Assembly (NCBI RefSeq): GCF_963662255.1
Contig: NC_085046.1
Coordinates: 45,771,797-45,835,796 of the forward strand
DNA from: Cinclus cinclus
Lineage: Eukaryota > Chordata > Aves > Passeriformes > Cinclidae
Direction: 5' to 3'
Length of the DNA: 64,000 nt
A model generated the notes under the pieces. The model was not told the origin of the DNA and ran no database searches. It saw nothing but the letters and a program-made list of their open reading frames with translations. Made by a program: the position numbers and the translations under genes. How positions within the stretch are numbered: the first letter of the stretch is position 1; each line of letters starts with the position of its first letter. Positions 12,091 to 61,931 of this stretch are shown here, piece after piece.

Positions 12091-15000
12091 AAGCTGCTGC
12101 CTCACCTGAAATCTTGAAGGAAGGTCAGTCATCCTGAATGTTACTGTAACCTGATTAGAGGCCCAAATCTACTTTTGATAAATTTAAGTAAGTATTTTGC
12201 TATTGATTTTGACAGACGAGCATCAAATAGTCTCCTGCTGGGGGCTGCATGTCAAAATAAGATTACATATATGCACCACTGAACTCCTAGATAGATGATG
12301 TAATGAATTATGAGGGTGTCTCCAAAATGTACTATTCCTAAAATACAGTATGCATGAAGCTCAGCTAGTGGGTGTTCTTTAAATAGCTGCCACACTGCAC
12401 TCTAGAAGTAATTACTTCTCTGAAGAGTGATGCTGCATGTGAAATAGGCCCTTGCAAAATAAAACCCCAGAGCATTTTATTCATGTTACTTCAGCCACTT
12501 AAGTTACTCTTAGGGTAATGATAGCAGCTTTTCAACAATCATAATAACACTGTTAAATAGTTTAGGAAATCAAGCAATGAGCAGCATGCCCTCCCCCTGC
12601 TCCTCAACCAAGACGATATGGAAAGTATTTCCAGGATGCATTCTATTAAGAAGAATGAACTTACTTAATTTGTCGTTTGATCAGCACAAAGCTTGGCCCT
12701 CTATCTTTTTAAAAGTTGTGATGGTTTCTATAAACTGATTTTGTTGTTACAATAACTATTTCCTGAATTTTGCATACTATTTAAACATTGGAAGCTCCAG
12801 TGTCCTCTGATTATCTGAGACATTTTATCATTGTTAATGAAGATAGCAGAGGTGCTATTCTTAGACAAGCTAAGGAACCAGCATGGGTATGATCCAGGAA
12901 TGACTTAGACCAGTCCTCCTTACTCTGTGAAGTCTGATGAGACCGTATTGCAAAGTTTACCATCTAATTGAGAGAGAAAAAGGTTTTATTCTATTGATTT
13001 TAATACTTCATTAATTTTAAAGGATAGATCAGTCTCACAGCATCTTGGAAGTGTTAGAGAATATATGAAGAATTTGGTCTGTAACTGATGATATTCCAAT
13101 TCATTATGAAGCAAGCAGTCAGTAATTAATAGTTATGTCAAATGCTCACAATATTTTATAATCATGGTTGGAATCAATTATAAAAACATAAAGGGGATTA
13201 TTATACTTTTTTTTTTCCTGATGGCATAATGAAGTCAAGATCTATGAATATTGGAGAACAGTCAAGTTACTGCATATATAATAGGAATTGCTTTTTCCAG
13301 CTGCCTGGATGTGTGGTGTCCTCCTTCACTTGAGCAGTGACTGAGCCTATGAATTTGCAGGAGTACAGCTTGGTTAATATGGTGTGATTGCTTCTGATCC
13401 AGTAGAAACAAAGAGGATTTCTCTTGGCAGTGTACTTCAACACCCTGTTCCAGCATTAACTGGATATTTCATGGTGGTACAACATGATTCTTTCGTCATG
13501 ACCCCAAACTGGCTATTTCAGAGTGCAAGTCTCAAAAGCAGTCAGGAGGAGTGTGACTTGTAAGGGGAGCATTTCCCCCATTGTTCTGGGCAACAATATT
13601 CCAAATGTAAAGGCTTTTCCTTCCCAGCTGCCACTTAGAAGACATGGAAGGAGGAAGAGGAGACACAAAGAGCTGTATTCCCAACAGAATTGTGTCCAAA
13701 TACTCCCATTTGCCAGCTGCCACAGAGAAATGTTTTTGGGAGTTTTTTGCCCCCTGTATTTGTCTCTTCTTTTATAGAGATGTCATTCCATGCTTAACTT
13801 TTATTAACTCATTTCATGGGGAGAGGAGTCTTTGCTTTTAGTCCCTCTTCTCATCTTCTTCATTTTTGTAGGTAGCAGTCAACTCTTGTAATCTGTCATT
13901 CATTTCTCCTTTTGCCTTTTTTCCTACCAAATTCCACTGACTGTAAATTGATGATTTTGCCCAGCAGCAACGTTGTAGGTGTGTTTTTAAAATCCTGAAA
14001 GAAGGAAAATTTACAGCAAACTGCTGTTTTGGTTAAACTTTGGAAATACAATGTATCTATTCTTCTCTGGGATTAATAACATTGGTTTCACAAGCAGGAA
14101 AATAATGAATGGAAAACCAAATGTGCACTAAAGAAGCTGATGCTTTTTTTTAAAGGACTACTGCCCAAGTATGTAATTCAATGGAGAAAAGCTGGTAGCT
14201 GCATTGTTTTTTTTGTACAACAGCTACCCAGACAGTGATGTGATACCTTTTATTGGGCTAACCAGAGTTAAAATTAGAACTGAGCAAATAAATTGCAATG
14301 ACTAACAGAGCTTCATTCATTTAACCTCTCTTGCTGATCGAGCTTAGCCACTGGTTTTTGGCTTCCAGTTTACAGAATGCTGAGCGATGCTAAGCCTGGT
14401 GAGCTCCCTACCTTCAGCTTGACAATTTGATCACACAAAAACAGTCTGAGAAGCAGAGTGAAAACACTGAGAAGAAAAGAAACTTCTGCAGATGCTCTTC
14501 CACTTCACTGTCATTTAGAGATATCCAGAACACAAATCTGAACCCTGAAGTGTTTAGCTGAATTAGATTTCTTAGATCTCAAACCAGTGGACATGTCCAT
14601 ACCTTGGGGGCTGAACTAGGAAGTGGGTTCAGGCATTTACCTGTATATTTGTTTACTTGGATTGCTGCAGTAGAGTTGGGGGATGCTTTGTCATAACATT
14701 TATGGAAATCCACATGCACTGTGACCTTTTGTATAGGGGCTCCTTACCAAATAATTTCCAGGTTGACTTCTGATTTGAAATTTGTCTTTTTCTGGTGATT
14801 GTCCTCACTACTGGAATTTTATTCACCAAGTTCAAAGACAAATTATTCCTTCTCCATATAATTTTTACTCCTGGCTACCCATCCTTCAAAACTGATTGTG
14901 CACAATTGCAAGGAGAGAGAGCAGCACAGCAGAGGTAAGTGGGTGAAACCTCCCATAAATAGCAAAGTTGTATAATTCTCCCTGATGCACCATTCCATGG

Positions 15001-15902
15001 ATGTGGCAGAGCAGCTCCCAAAATGGTTAACTTACTCACCAGTGTGGCCAGGGGACATTTTTGTTCAGAAAAAAAACCCCAACCATAGGGTATAAGCAAA
15101 AGGAGCACCCTTCTCCTTAATTTTTTGTCCCTACTTCATCATTGCTCAAGGCTAGACTGTTAGTCATGTGGCTTCTGTGGTGAACAGAGTATGGGTTTTA
15201 CTCTGAGCTAGGTCAAACCAAATCTGGGTTCAGTGAAGGCTCAGACAGTGTTCCTGTGCAGCCCTAGAGCTGTACAGTAGCTCTTTTTCCCCTTCCTGTC
15301 ATCTACACAGACTCCTCTGTGCTCCTGAACAGAGCAGAAATGGGAATGCTCAGTCCTACTTCTCAAGGGTACGTCTCCTCCTCCAGCACACAACTCCTGC
15401 AGAGGCTGTGCTGGCATCCCTTAAAACTCCCCACAGACTCCTGCAGCTTTGTTCCTTCACCTGGTTGATTTCAGAGGTGTATTCTGGCTCCCCTTTATGT
15501 GTTTACCACCCATTTTAAACTATACCACAGAGTGGTGCTTATAAAATACTCATAAGCTGGTATTAGAGTTTTTTGCCTCTCCTTACAGTTTTCCGCACTT
15601 CATCTTCACTGTGTGTCCATGGGAATACTGTAGGATTACTGTAACCACACTCTGCTAGGCTTGATACAGTCCCTGTCCTTTCCCTTGCTAAGGTCTGCAT
15701 TATCAAAACCAACCAATATAATAATATTTTGGATTGCACTCATTTCTTAATTAAACTTGAAGCCTGTGTCTCAGTGTGGGAACCCAAAAAGTGAGACTCC
15801 AGATATGGAGAAATTGGTTGTGGGAGAATAGAGCTATTATTTGTCTGCTCACATGCTCATACCTTTGCAATCGGGCTGGATCCTGTTCTGCTTGCTGTTC
15901 AA

Positions 15903-15948
15903 AACCAAAAAAACAACAGCAACAACAAAAAACAAAAAAAAAAACCCC
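15903..15948. repeat. A-rich (CAA)n tract
   Basis: Imperfect CAA/CAACAG units and A runs. Confidence 0.85.
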
Positions 15949-17502
15949 TAGTTTTCATTATCTCTCTTCTAGGACAAAAAATGTACAGTTTTCAGAGCCA
16001 TCTTTTCTTCCTGATTCTTCTAGTTTGCATCATGTAAATTCAAGCTGTCTTGCCTTAATCTTTCTTTGCACTTGGGCCAGCAGCTGAAAGCCTGTGAAAG
16101 CATGTGCATTTTGTCCTCTGTGAGCTCTGCAGAAACAGATTTACAAACCACAGATTATTTCAAATTAAATGGCTATTTTAGAAAACCCTGTCATTACAAA
16201 GCTGGGGCTTGATTGTTGTCTTCAGTGTGCTTCATAGCAGCAAAATTTTTGCATTTTGGAAAATGTGCTGTCTACTTATTCAGCTGGAGTGGTTGCAAAA
16301 GCAAAGCGTGGAATCGTTGTGAGCACTGGCTAGTGCTCAGAGAATTACTTTCTCTAATAGATGGCCTACATGGTCATTTTGTGAAATGCTCAGATGAGAA
16401 GTCACCATCATTTAGATCATGAGGTTGATTTTTTAAAAATACAGATACACAGAGATGATCTTTTAAGAAGTTCAGTTGTTTTCATTACTGCTGACACTGC
16501 AGCTTGGGAAAGCAACTCTACTGTGGGATAGAGAAACCCTCAATTCTGTAATTTGTTATTTGATATTTTTCTTTCTTCACAGGAGCATTTATGGAAGTAA
16601 ACACCTAATTCAAAACAAGTCCATCTAAGAAAGTAATTGTGAAAGTTTAGAAATGCAATCCTGGATGATGCAACCTAGGGAAAGGTTGCCATTGTCCATC
16701 CTGCAGCTGCCCTACTCGCGCCATCCAAGTGATTCCAGCGGGCAGCCAAGTCATGCAGCTTGCATGGTACAGTCTGTAAGCATGGAGCAATCACATATCT
16801 CTTCTCCAAAAGTTTCCAGTTGGACTTTTGGGTTTTTTTTTTTCTAGTTTCCATGAAACCACTTTGTCCTGGGAAGCCTGGGATACCCTATGTGTAAACA
16901 GCTGCTTAACTGAGTTTGTGCATTATTTTAGGTCTGTTGCCAGTTGGAATGTGAGGGATAAATAAATGGGGTGGAGTGTCCTCAGTAGCTTCTGGACCAT
17001 GATCATGTATACTCAGGTGAGAGGTGTGGCTGACTGGCTGCACAGCACTCACTGCTGCCACTTTTAGAAGGCTATAGACCCAAATTTGTACTCTTGGTGG
17101 CTTCAGGAGGTGCAGCTCCCATTGAAGAAGAGACCCATTTCTTGGGTAAACCAACATAAAGCGAACCTTGAACACAGGGGCCCCCTGATGCTGCAGTCAC
17201 CCCACTATTAAATGGAGTTATCCTGGCTTCCCCTGGGCAGCTGCTGCAAGTGCCTGCAGGAGAGGACTTTCTGCCCATGATGGTGTTATTCACACTGAAC
17301 TCTTTGGGACTACTCTAATGTGTGAATATTTCCAGGGAAGAGGTCTAAATTATATGACTATTAGCATGATGAGCTGTTTCCAAAATACTTTCAGCACCAT
17401 AATTTTCTCTGTTTAATAACAGCTGTCTTATTTATCATCTGACTTCCATACTGATACAAGCTACCGTACAGCCATATAGACTGACTTCAATTTAATCCAA
17501 AC

Positions 17503-17585
17503 ATAAGAATAATAAAGATAATTTGATCAATATTAAAATAATATTTAACAATATTAAAATTTATTAGAATTTTAAGTAAGTTGGT
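17503..17585. repeat. AT-rich stretch with repeated CAATATTAAAAT
   Basis: About 80 bp almost entirely A/T, with the 12-mer CAATATTAAAAT twice and AATATT palindromes. Possibly matrix-attachment-like or just compositional noise. Confidence 0.55.
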
Positions 17586-18296
17586 AAAGAGGCAGCTCAG
17601 TGTTGTTTTTCAAGTTAGCTTAATTAAAACCCCAAATCCCCTAAGCCAAAAATTCTATTCTGTCTGAAAATAGTTTATCACCAAACAACATCCCAGAAGA
17701 TGTTTTTTATCTTGGAAGACCTGCTACCTGCCATCTTGGGACTTCAGACTCTAGGTTTAAAGATACCTAAAATAAATAGTGTATACCACATGTAAATACA
17801 TACTTAAAATTCTGTGAAGCCTTAAAACTGTTGATTAATTGTTTTCTTTGGTCACAAGTAATATAGCTGCCTCTCCTGAGTTTAACCTGCTAATATATAC
17901 AAGACATGTGACTGATACTTTCCCAAAGTAAATACTATTCCCTGTCTGTATTCACCTCATGCTTCTAAATGATGTATTTGGAGGTATGCTACTGACAGAA
18001 AACTCAGGGATTTGGCAAAAACTCCCTGCAGATTTATGTAATGACACCAAAAGCTCACCTCTTGCATATTTAATGTTGCTCTCATCTCTTGAAAGAGCCT
18101 TGGATAGTTGAGAGGTAGGTAGATGAATTACACTGCCTTCTGGAAGTACATTTTTTTCTCTTGCCTGAGTGACTCTGTGTTCTCTTCTTGGTGAAGGTCT
18201 GACATTAATCTGACCTGGGTAAATCAGCAGCAAAATGAAATGCATTTTTAATGAGTTTCTGCTTGTTGGTGGTAGACTTTCCTAATACTGCTTTTG

Positions 18297-18320
18297 TCTG
18301 TGTGTGTGTGTGCGCGTGCA
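18297..18320. repeat. (TG)n microsatellite with CG interruption
   Basis: About eight TG units followed by TGCGCGTGCA, a potential Z-DNA-forming alternating purine-pyrimidine run. Confidence 0.85.
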
Positions 18321-18929
18321 CAAACGCATCTACTTGGTTTAAGTGTGTACAGAATATCCAGGGTTTAATTTAGCCAGTAAGAGTGGTGGGCAGCTCAGTA
18401 TAATTTTTAAATCTTGCAGTATTGCTTCTTTAATAATGGTTATATTACTCATTATGAAACTGCATAACTTGTAGAAATTCCATCAGATCAGTGCAGGATT
18501 ACCCCAGTTTGCTCAGGTGCATTATTTGAACGTATTGATTGATGGAGCTTTACAAGGCTGCTTATGATTGTCGGGTCATTGCTTTCTGTATGCGTGGTAC
18601 AGTTAGTCAGCAGGACTGAGCTGGTATTGATGTTTGAGTGTGTTTCACTTAAATCAGAAGCCAACAAGAAAGGGTAAGGAGGATTTCTTACCTGTACCAG
18701 GTGTAATGTTGAGTAGCCAATATACTGAAGATAAAAGGTAATCACTAAATTGATTAGGCTTTGTATTTGGAAAATAATAATAAATAAGGGTTCTTTGTAA
18801 AACTCTTTTGTTTCCGGATATAATAATGTGTGTTGTACTTATTGCAAGGACAGCAAAAGCGGATGTCCTGTACAGACAAAGCCTGAAGAGTGAAAACAAA
18901 GGCCACATTCTGAGAGCAAACCGAGGGAT

Positions 18930-19240
18930 CACTTCGTTCGTGTGGGAGCAAGGCATGGTGACGTACGGATTCGCTCGCTCGCTGCAAGCGGACTCGTGGC
19001 TCGGGATAATTGTGGAAGCGGCTCCGGCTCATCCCTTCCTGGGCTCGGCGCTCCCAACTCCGCCACCTGCCGACAGCGGCACCACACAGCGCCCGGCCCC
19101 GCGCCCGCTCCGCCGGGCTTTCACTGCGGGCGGCTTGGAATTAACCGGAGCCTCCTCTCGCTCAGTTGGGTGTGGATGAAGGCATCCATGTGAACGAGAG
19201 GAGTCTCCGAGTCGATGTATTTCGTTCCTCAGACCTCATC
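18930..19240. promoter_or_regulatory. Isolated CpG-dense block about 6 kb upstream of BMPER
   Basis: Roughly 30 CpG dinucleotides fall in about 250 bp, in strong contrast to the AT-rich DNA on both sides. It includes a CRE/ATF-like TGACGTAC at 18959-18966 and a GC-rich stretch at about 19045-19130. It is too short to be a typical gene island, and no coding sequence I recognise lies in it. A near-consensus splice donor (GCAG|GTGAAG, GT at 19458) lies about 220 bp downstream on the + strand, so it could be an alternative first exon or the promoter of a noncoding RNA; an enhancer-associated CpG island is equally possible. Confidence 0.5.
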
Positions 19241-19243
19241 TCT

Positions 19244-19351
19244 GGGGTTTTTTTTGGTTGGTTGGTTGGTTGTGGGTTTTTTTTTTTTTTTTGGTGGTGG
19301 TGGTGGTTTGTTTTTTTGTTTTGTTTTTTTGTTTGTTTGTTTTTCTTTTTG
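19244..19351. repeat. T/G-rich low-complexity tract
   Basis: Compound tract of T runs, (GGTT)n, (GGT)n and (GTTT)n directly abutting the CpG-dense block. ORFs predicted across it are Phe/Trp/Val or Lys/Asn/His homopolymer artefacts. Confidence 0.9.
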
Positions 19352-22300
19352 AGCGTCTGGTTGTCCTTCAAAAAAAAATAACAGTTCTGGGAGAAATTCT
19401 GCTGTGAAAGGAGACCAGCAGCAAGAGGAATGAACTCATGGGGTACACTCTTAGCAGGTGAAGTGATCATCTTATAGCATGCATGCTTATGGAGGCTTGT
19501 CTTTTAGCAAAAATGCAAGCTTTTGCCTTTCTGTGCTGGGTATAGGCAGCTGCTTCTCAACTGGATCCTGGCTGGAGGGAACAGTCTTCTATCACAATAA
19601 GTATATATTGTCTTTTGCAGGGGCAGGAGGTGGGATAAAGAACCTCTCTAATATAGACAAGGTCCATCCTCATTTGTAATCATCAATTAATCAATCAATC
19701 TTCCATTTTATAGAATGTTTCTTTAGTACTTCTTGTTTGTTGCACTTATCAGGTAGTAAAACAGGTAGGCAAAGTGCAGGGTTTGGTTTGTCTCAGAAAC
19801 TGAAAACAAAGCAGTAGTTCATGTATGCCAGTCTTCATGTGATTTCATTAGCCCTTATCCTTTACCAGGCACAGTAGATGTTCAAGGGTAAATGGACAAA
19901 AACCCACATTGCTCACACAAAATAATTTTTATTATCTCTGGAAGAAAAGCTATTTACAACAGTGAAATAATAAAAAACGAGTACCAGCATACACGGCTTT
20001 ACTCTGCCTGTGGCCTCTGGAACAACTTCTGCTGGGAATCCCATCATTAGGATGGCCTCAGCATTTCTGTTGTGATTTACTTCTTTTGTTGTTGCTTTAG
20101 CATATTTGATATGGACTATTACAGCAGTCTATTGTCTCTGTGTTGGAGCCGTATTTTCTGCTGCACACAAGCATTTTTCATTTCAAGGTATGTTTGGCCT
20201 TTGTATCCAGTTTAGTTTATGCTGTTTGGTTGGTTTGCTTTTCTATGAATACAGATGATGAGGATAATTTTGAATGCTTTTGCAATCAGAAGCTCCCTTT
20301 TGTAAGTCTCTTTTTGGAGTTCTTAGAAAATACACTTTAAACAATGTAAGTATTTAAGCATGACTGTGCCAGGATATTCTGTGTTAATAAACTTTTAAAA
20401 TGCTGCTCATTATCTTGCCACAAATAAATTAAATGCTTTGCATGTTCCAGGGGTTTATGGAAAACTGTCAGAATTATGAGTTGTTTGATTAAATTGGTAA
20501 ACATTTATGCGAGTAAGTCTCACTGTAAATTTTAGATACTTTTTGTTCCTTGCTTTTATTTAAAGACTTTGACCATATGTGATTTTTAATCCTGTTACAA
20601 TTTTTAAACCTTTTGGTGTGGTCGCCAGACCTTGCTTTGCATCCATTTAAGTTTTTGTGAATATTTTGCAGAATGGGAGCTTTGTCAGGAGCACTTCTTT
20701 GACAGAAGTACTTCTTTGACATAATCGGGTCACTCTTCTAAGTTTATTAACATAATCTCCTGGAGGAGAAGTGGCTGTGCAAGAAATACTGTTTGTCCAC
20801 ACTGGCAGACACTCTTAACTTTAAAACAGGATTAAGCACTGAAATGAATGAACATGCAAAAGCATTTCAAAGGCTGCAGCCAAACAGTACTGAGGAATGA
20901 ACTGCAAACCCCCAGCTGCTCTCCTGCAGGAAAAGGCCATGTCTTCATCACAGTCCTATGTGTTACTACTGAGCTTCTCAATTGCCATGTGCCAATGTGC
21001 CATGATAGTAAAAGACTTTCCCGAATTACAGGTCTCTGCAAGAATTTTCAGGGCTGAAGTTTATCAGACCCACACCTCCAACTACAACAAAAGTGTGCTT
21101 CCTGACCTGTGTTTTGATGGTGTTAATTACTGGATTGAGAGTTCCTTATCTTTTGCAGGTTGTTAATAATAATAGATATGTGTGAACTTGATCACATATG
21201 CAAACCACCTTCAGAACCTTGTAAATGCATAGCTGTTTAGCAAGCCAGAACTGGAAACAGCAAGTTGTGCCAATTTACAGAGACTTCAATACAGTGTATA
21301 TCTGGGTCATATTTTCTTCTTTATGCTGAGAGTCTCATAAACACAAAGAAACTGTGTTTAAATAATGTATAACCACACAAAAGTAGTAAAAGCAGGGACA
21401 TTCACAGCATTGATGTACATGTAGCATGTTTATTGCACTCTTTCTTGCATGGTAGGAAAACCCTAGTACAACCTATGCCCGTGACCTAGAAAAAGTGACT
21501 TCCCAAAAGAGAAAAAAAAAAGGAAAATAATAATTATTTTAAAAGAAAAAAAAAGAAAATACATGCTAATTCTAATGACTCACTGTTGCCTTCTGCCAAT
21601 TCTGGAAGAATTTCCTAGCCCATGAAGAGCCTCCTAGAGATTTTGACTTGCCAGTAAAAATCATGAAGAGAAATATGAATATGAATGTGATCACTGTCTT
21701 ATTCACTGTTGCTGTTGTTAACCATAAAGCTTTGTTTTTCTTTTAGGGTGGGTATTGGGTGACCAGGTAATATACGACATTCTTTTATGGCTGACTACTG
21801 GGAAAGCATCTCTGGAGAAGGAGCTGCTACACACAAAATGGTAATTGTGAACAGCTACTGCTCCATCAACTGGAAGAGCCAAGGCCGACCACTAAATAGA
21901 ACTAATGAATGTATCCTTTCAATAACAACTGATACCTTGTAATGCTTATACGAAAGAGGTAAGTGGTTTGATGACATGACTTCTGTTTTAACTGCTGGCA
22001 TACCACAAAATCTCTCTGTGTGTCTGATAGCACGACACTGATTTTCACTGTGACCCTCTGATTTTGCTAAAATGACCACAGCTTTGAATGTTGCTTGGAA
22101 AAATAAGTACTTCTTCAAAAAGGGATGTAAAAGGAAAAGAAATAACCAACCCACCTTGAAACTTAACAGAACATTACAATGAAAAGGATGCTGATCCCTG
22201 ATAAGGGAGGCTTGAGAGAGTAGATAAGGGAGAGATAAAAAGCCAAGACAAATGTGCAGCACTGAGTGGGTGAAACTAAAGTGGGGGAGGATTAAGATGG

Positions 22301-24119
22301 TGTAGTTCCCTCCCAGGCCAGACTTTACTTCATGAGAGATTTAAATGAGTGATCTTCCCCTGTAATATGTCATCATTATCAATATCAAGGAAGCAACAAA
22401 AGTTGCTGCTAAGGATGAGTGTCTCTCTCATCTCCCCTCTTCCCTGATGACAGGATGGTGGGGAACCAGGGAGACTTGGACGCAGCACCAGTCCTCAGCA
22501 GGCTCTTCCACTGGACAGCAATAGGCAGTGAAGTGTAGAGTAGGCATGGTACAGGTACCCCTTTTCAGGAGGTGCTTCAAACAAGGAAGACGGGCAAATT
22601 CCTCACCTCAGCATTGCTGTTGCCACAGAAGTTTCACAGATGGAGTGAGCTCACCCCATGGACAATGTTTTCATGCTGTGCATGTTCAGAGGTAAGTTTC
22701 AGGCCTAATCAGTGTGTTGAAGGTGCTTTAAAGATGATCGCAATGGCTTCTTTCCGTGGGAAAAGGAAAATCACATCACAAGTCTGTACCTTTTGCTTTG
22801 TGACTTCCCTGCCTCAGTATGATTTCATGAAGTATTTGTCTTAAGTGAATGAATTATGGCAGGGATTGAGTGTGATGCTCAGTTGTTGTCACCTCTTGTC
22901 TTCATTTTGTAAAGAACTTTCCTCTGCATTTTCCAGACTATTTTAGCATGTTCCCTGCTGTTACTTGGATGCCTGGATTGTTATTTGATGCCCTTATTGT
23001 GATTTGTATGTTTCTCACACTGGGTGACATTAATATTTAATGAATTTTAGACCAGCATAAAGAGACGATTCAATGCATTCGATAATATAAGTACTCTCCT
23101 GTGGTAGTTGTCACTTAAGAAATTATTAGGGTAGATTTATTTTTCCTGTGGCTGTTGCTTTAGAAAGTCTGTGGCTGCACTTTAATTAGAAAAGGGAAAT
23201 GTAACCACTGATTACAGATAGAGAAGAAAAAGCCAGTTTACCAGAAGGTGCAGTACATCTTTCCAAAGAAAAAAAACATTTGGATGTGTGAAAATCTGTT
23301 CTGGAGTAGTGCATAATAATGTGTATCTCTACAGGCTTATCTTTGTTTAAAATGCATGGAAATGTAAAAACACAGAAAAAAATATTTCTGAGTTTATCGT
23401 GTATTCTACACAACATGGAGAAAGTTTTGGACCTCACTTATTTTTTAGGGAATATAAAACCCTTATAATGGCATCTATTCTATGTTCCTATGTAGCTTCA
23501 ACCTGTACAGATTGATGTTGGAAGAAAAAAGTAGATTTCCTTTCCTCAGGGACAGGGATCATACTGATGTCCAGAAGGTGACCTGTATCAGTTTTCTGTA
23601 GTCCCTCCCATAGATACAATTTCAGCTGTTCTAGGACTTTTGCTTTCTGCCCTAAAGGTAGGTGACAAGTTGTGTTGGAAGTGAAGTGTACATAGACTTT
23701 CAGAGGTCTTTGGGTATAACTCTCAAAATGAACTTGCAAATTAAATTGTCTTGCATATTACTGGGAAATAAAATGTGTTTGAAACAGTCCTGTATACACC
23801 AGCCTGCCATATGCCTGATTTGCCACTACTTGTAAGCATTTTGGAAATCACAGCTGACATGAAGCCCCCAAAGAAATAAAATAAGAACGTGTAGAAATAT
23901 GAAAGTATTTTTCAGCTTGTTGTCAGACCAGTTTATTTCAGAGTGTTCATTTCCTCATATGAAACATCACAGTTTGAAAGAAATCTATTTGTAGAGCACG
24001 GTCTGGAATATCTGTCACAGAAGAGTCTCATGCCACAAGCAACGAGTGTTATCCCATCCAGACCCTGCGACTGTTTGTGAGCACAAAAGCTGGGTGTCGA
24101 TGATGCCTATCGCTAACAT
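19352..24119. other. Upstream BMPER flank, no gene seen
   Basis: Mostly AT-rich, unremarkable DNA between the 19-kb CpG-dense block and the BMPER island. It holds a 17-bp tandem duplication at 20.69 kb, short A/T runs and one strong isolated splice-donor match (CAGAG|GTAAGT, GT at 22692) with no coding context. Confidence 0.65.
20693..20721. repeat. 17-bp tandem duplication, 1.7 copies
   Basis: ACTTCTTTGACAGAAGT at 20693-20709, followed directly by ACTTCTTTGACA. Confidence 0.85.
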
Positions 24120-24627
24120 TGCCCGCGTTTACACCTGGGATAGCAAAGCGTGGACCTGCAAGTCCTGGCAAGTGTTAAGAAGGAGCTGCAAAGGCTGCGC
24201 CGGGGAGCGACGGGCCGAGGAGACCCGCTCGGCGGGCCGGGCTCGGGGAGGGACTGCACGGCCCCGGGAGCTGCACCCGGCTGTTGCCCAGCCCCTCGGC
24301 CGAGCCCAGACCGTTCCGAGCTCCGGAGCCGGGCGGGGAGAGCCAGAAGGAGCCACTTCAGTGGGCAGCGGCCCCGGGGAGCGGCCGGCTCCGGCGGGGA
24401 GAGGGAGGTGAGGGGAGCTCGGCGGCCCCGGCCGGGCGGGCAGCCGGCGAGCGGAGCCCCTCCGCAGAGTTCCCGGCGGACAGCCTTCGACCCCTCGCTC
24501 CCTTCCTTCCATCTTTCCCTCCTTCCCTCTCGCCACTCGCCGGCAAAATCTGCCCGCAGCACCAAGAGCACTGACAAGCCGGGGACAAGCCCGCCGGAGG
24601 CAGCCGGCGTCGCCACGCTCTGCTCAG

Positions 24628-25024
24628 GTACCCCGGCCCTGTCCGAGGATCCGCGTTTCCTCCCCTGCTACTCCTCTTCTACCTTTTCCTCCTCTTCTCC
24701 TCGATCCTCTCCCTTCCCCCGCCCCTCCCGCCGAGCGGCCGCGGGCGCAGCCCCCCGACGCTGCTGCCGGGCCGGGAGGTGCTCGGCGGGGCCAGGGAGG
24801 GAGTGGCCGGGCATCTCCCGGCAGGGAAACGGGGTCTGGGGCTGGCAGCCTGTCTGTGCGTGTGTGTGCCGGGGGGGGAGGCATGGGGGCCGGAGGGTGC
24901 CGGAGGAGGGACTATGGGGAGAGAAAGGTATAAGAAGGGATGCGGGCGAGGGAGGGGGGTGATGGAAAGAAGGGGTGCGGGGCCGAGGGGCAGGCGCTGA
25001 CAGCTGCTTTTCCCGCATCCACAG
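24628..25024 (+). other. Possible 5' UTR intron of BMPER
   Basis: A good donor (CTCAG|GTACCC, GT at 24628) and a plausible acceptor (CTTTTCCCGCATCCACAG ending at 25024) flank about 400 bp of island sequence. Removing it would also remove the in-frame upstream ATG at 24940 and leave 25228 as the natural start. This is inference only; both signals could occur by chance in GC-rich DNA. Confidence 0.25.
24871..24910 (+). other. G-run cluster with G-quadruplex potential in the CpG island
   Basis: Runs of 8 G (24871-24878), 5 G (24885-24889), 3 G (24895-24897) and 3 G (24908-24910) on the sense strand. The 8-G run can supply two tracts. The cluster sits about 320 bp upstream of the start codon, inside the proposed 5' UTR or its intron. 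Confidence 0.45.
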
Positions 25025-25227
25025 TCCCCTCCCCCGGTGCCGTCGTGGGGTGGGACTCCCCGCCGGGCCGCGGTCTCCCATCCTGCTCCCCACCCCGCCC
25101 GCCGCTGCCCGGTTCCGGGGGTCCGTGCTGGGGCGGGCGTGCCGAGGGTGGGCGGGCTCCGCCACCCGACGGCTCATCCCGGACGCTGCCCCACAGCCGG
25201 CGGGTGGGCAGCGGCACCCCCGGGACG

Positions 25228-61931
<36,704 letters not shown>

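Larger units (their letters stand above)
1..18929. other. Intergenic DNA upstream of BMPER, no gene seen
   Basis: AT-rich sequence with no exon-like series, no conserved protein motif and no RNA gene that I can recognise. The longest open frames (about 120 codons) look like chance. It contains short simple repeats, a probable ancient LINE relic at 3.06-3.30 kb, a sequence-rearrangement signature at 7.8 kb and a hairpin at 12.06 kb, all listed separately. In vertebrates BBS9 usually lies upstream of BMPER, but none of its exons is recognised here. Confidence 0.7.

Noticed and set aside
18808..19193. Two overlapping + strand ORFs (83 and 123 codons) through the 19-kb CpG block
   Set aside because: Open mainly because of high GC; no recognised motif. 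The block is reported as a CpG feature instead.
19162..19470. Phe/Trp/Val- or Lys/Asn/His-rich ORFs over the T/G tract
   Set aside because: Homopolymer translation artefacts.
24150..24962. 270-codon + strand ORF in the CpG island
   Set aside because: GC-rich DNA has few stops; overlapping frames on both strands are equally open; the product is low-complexity Arg/Pro/Ser/Gly and lies in probable 5' UTR.
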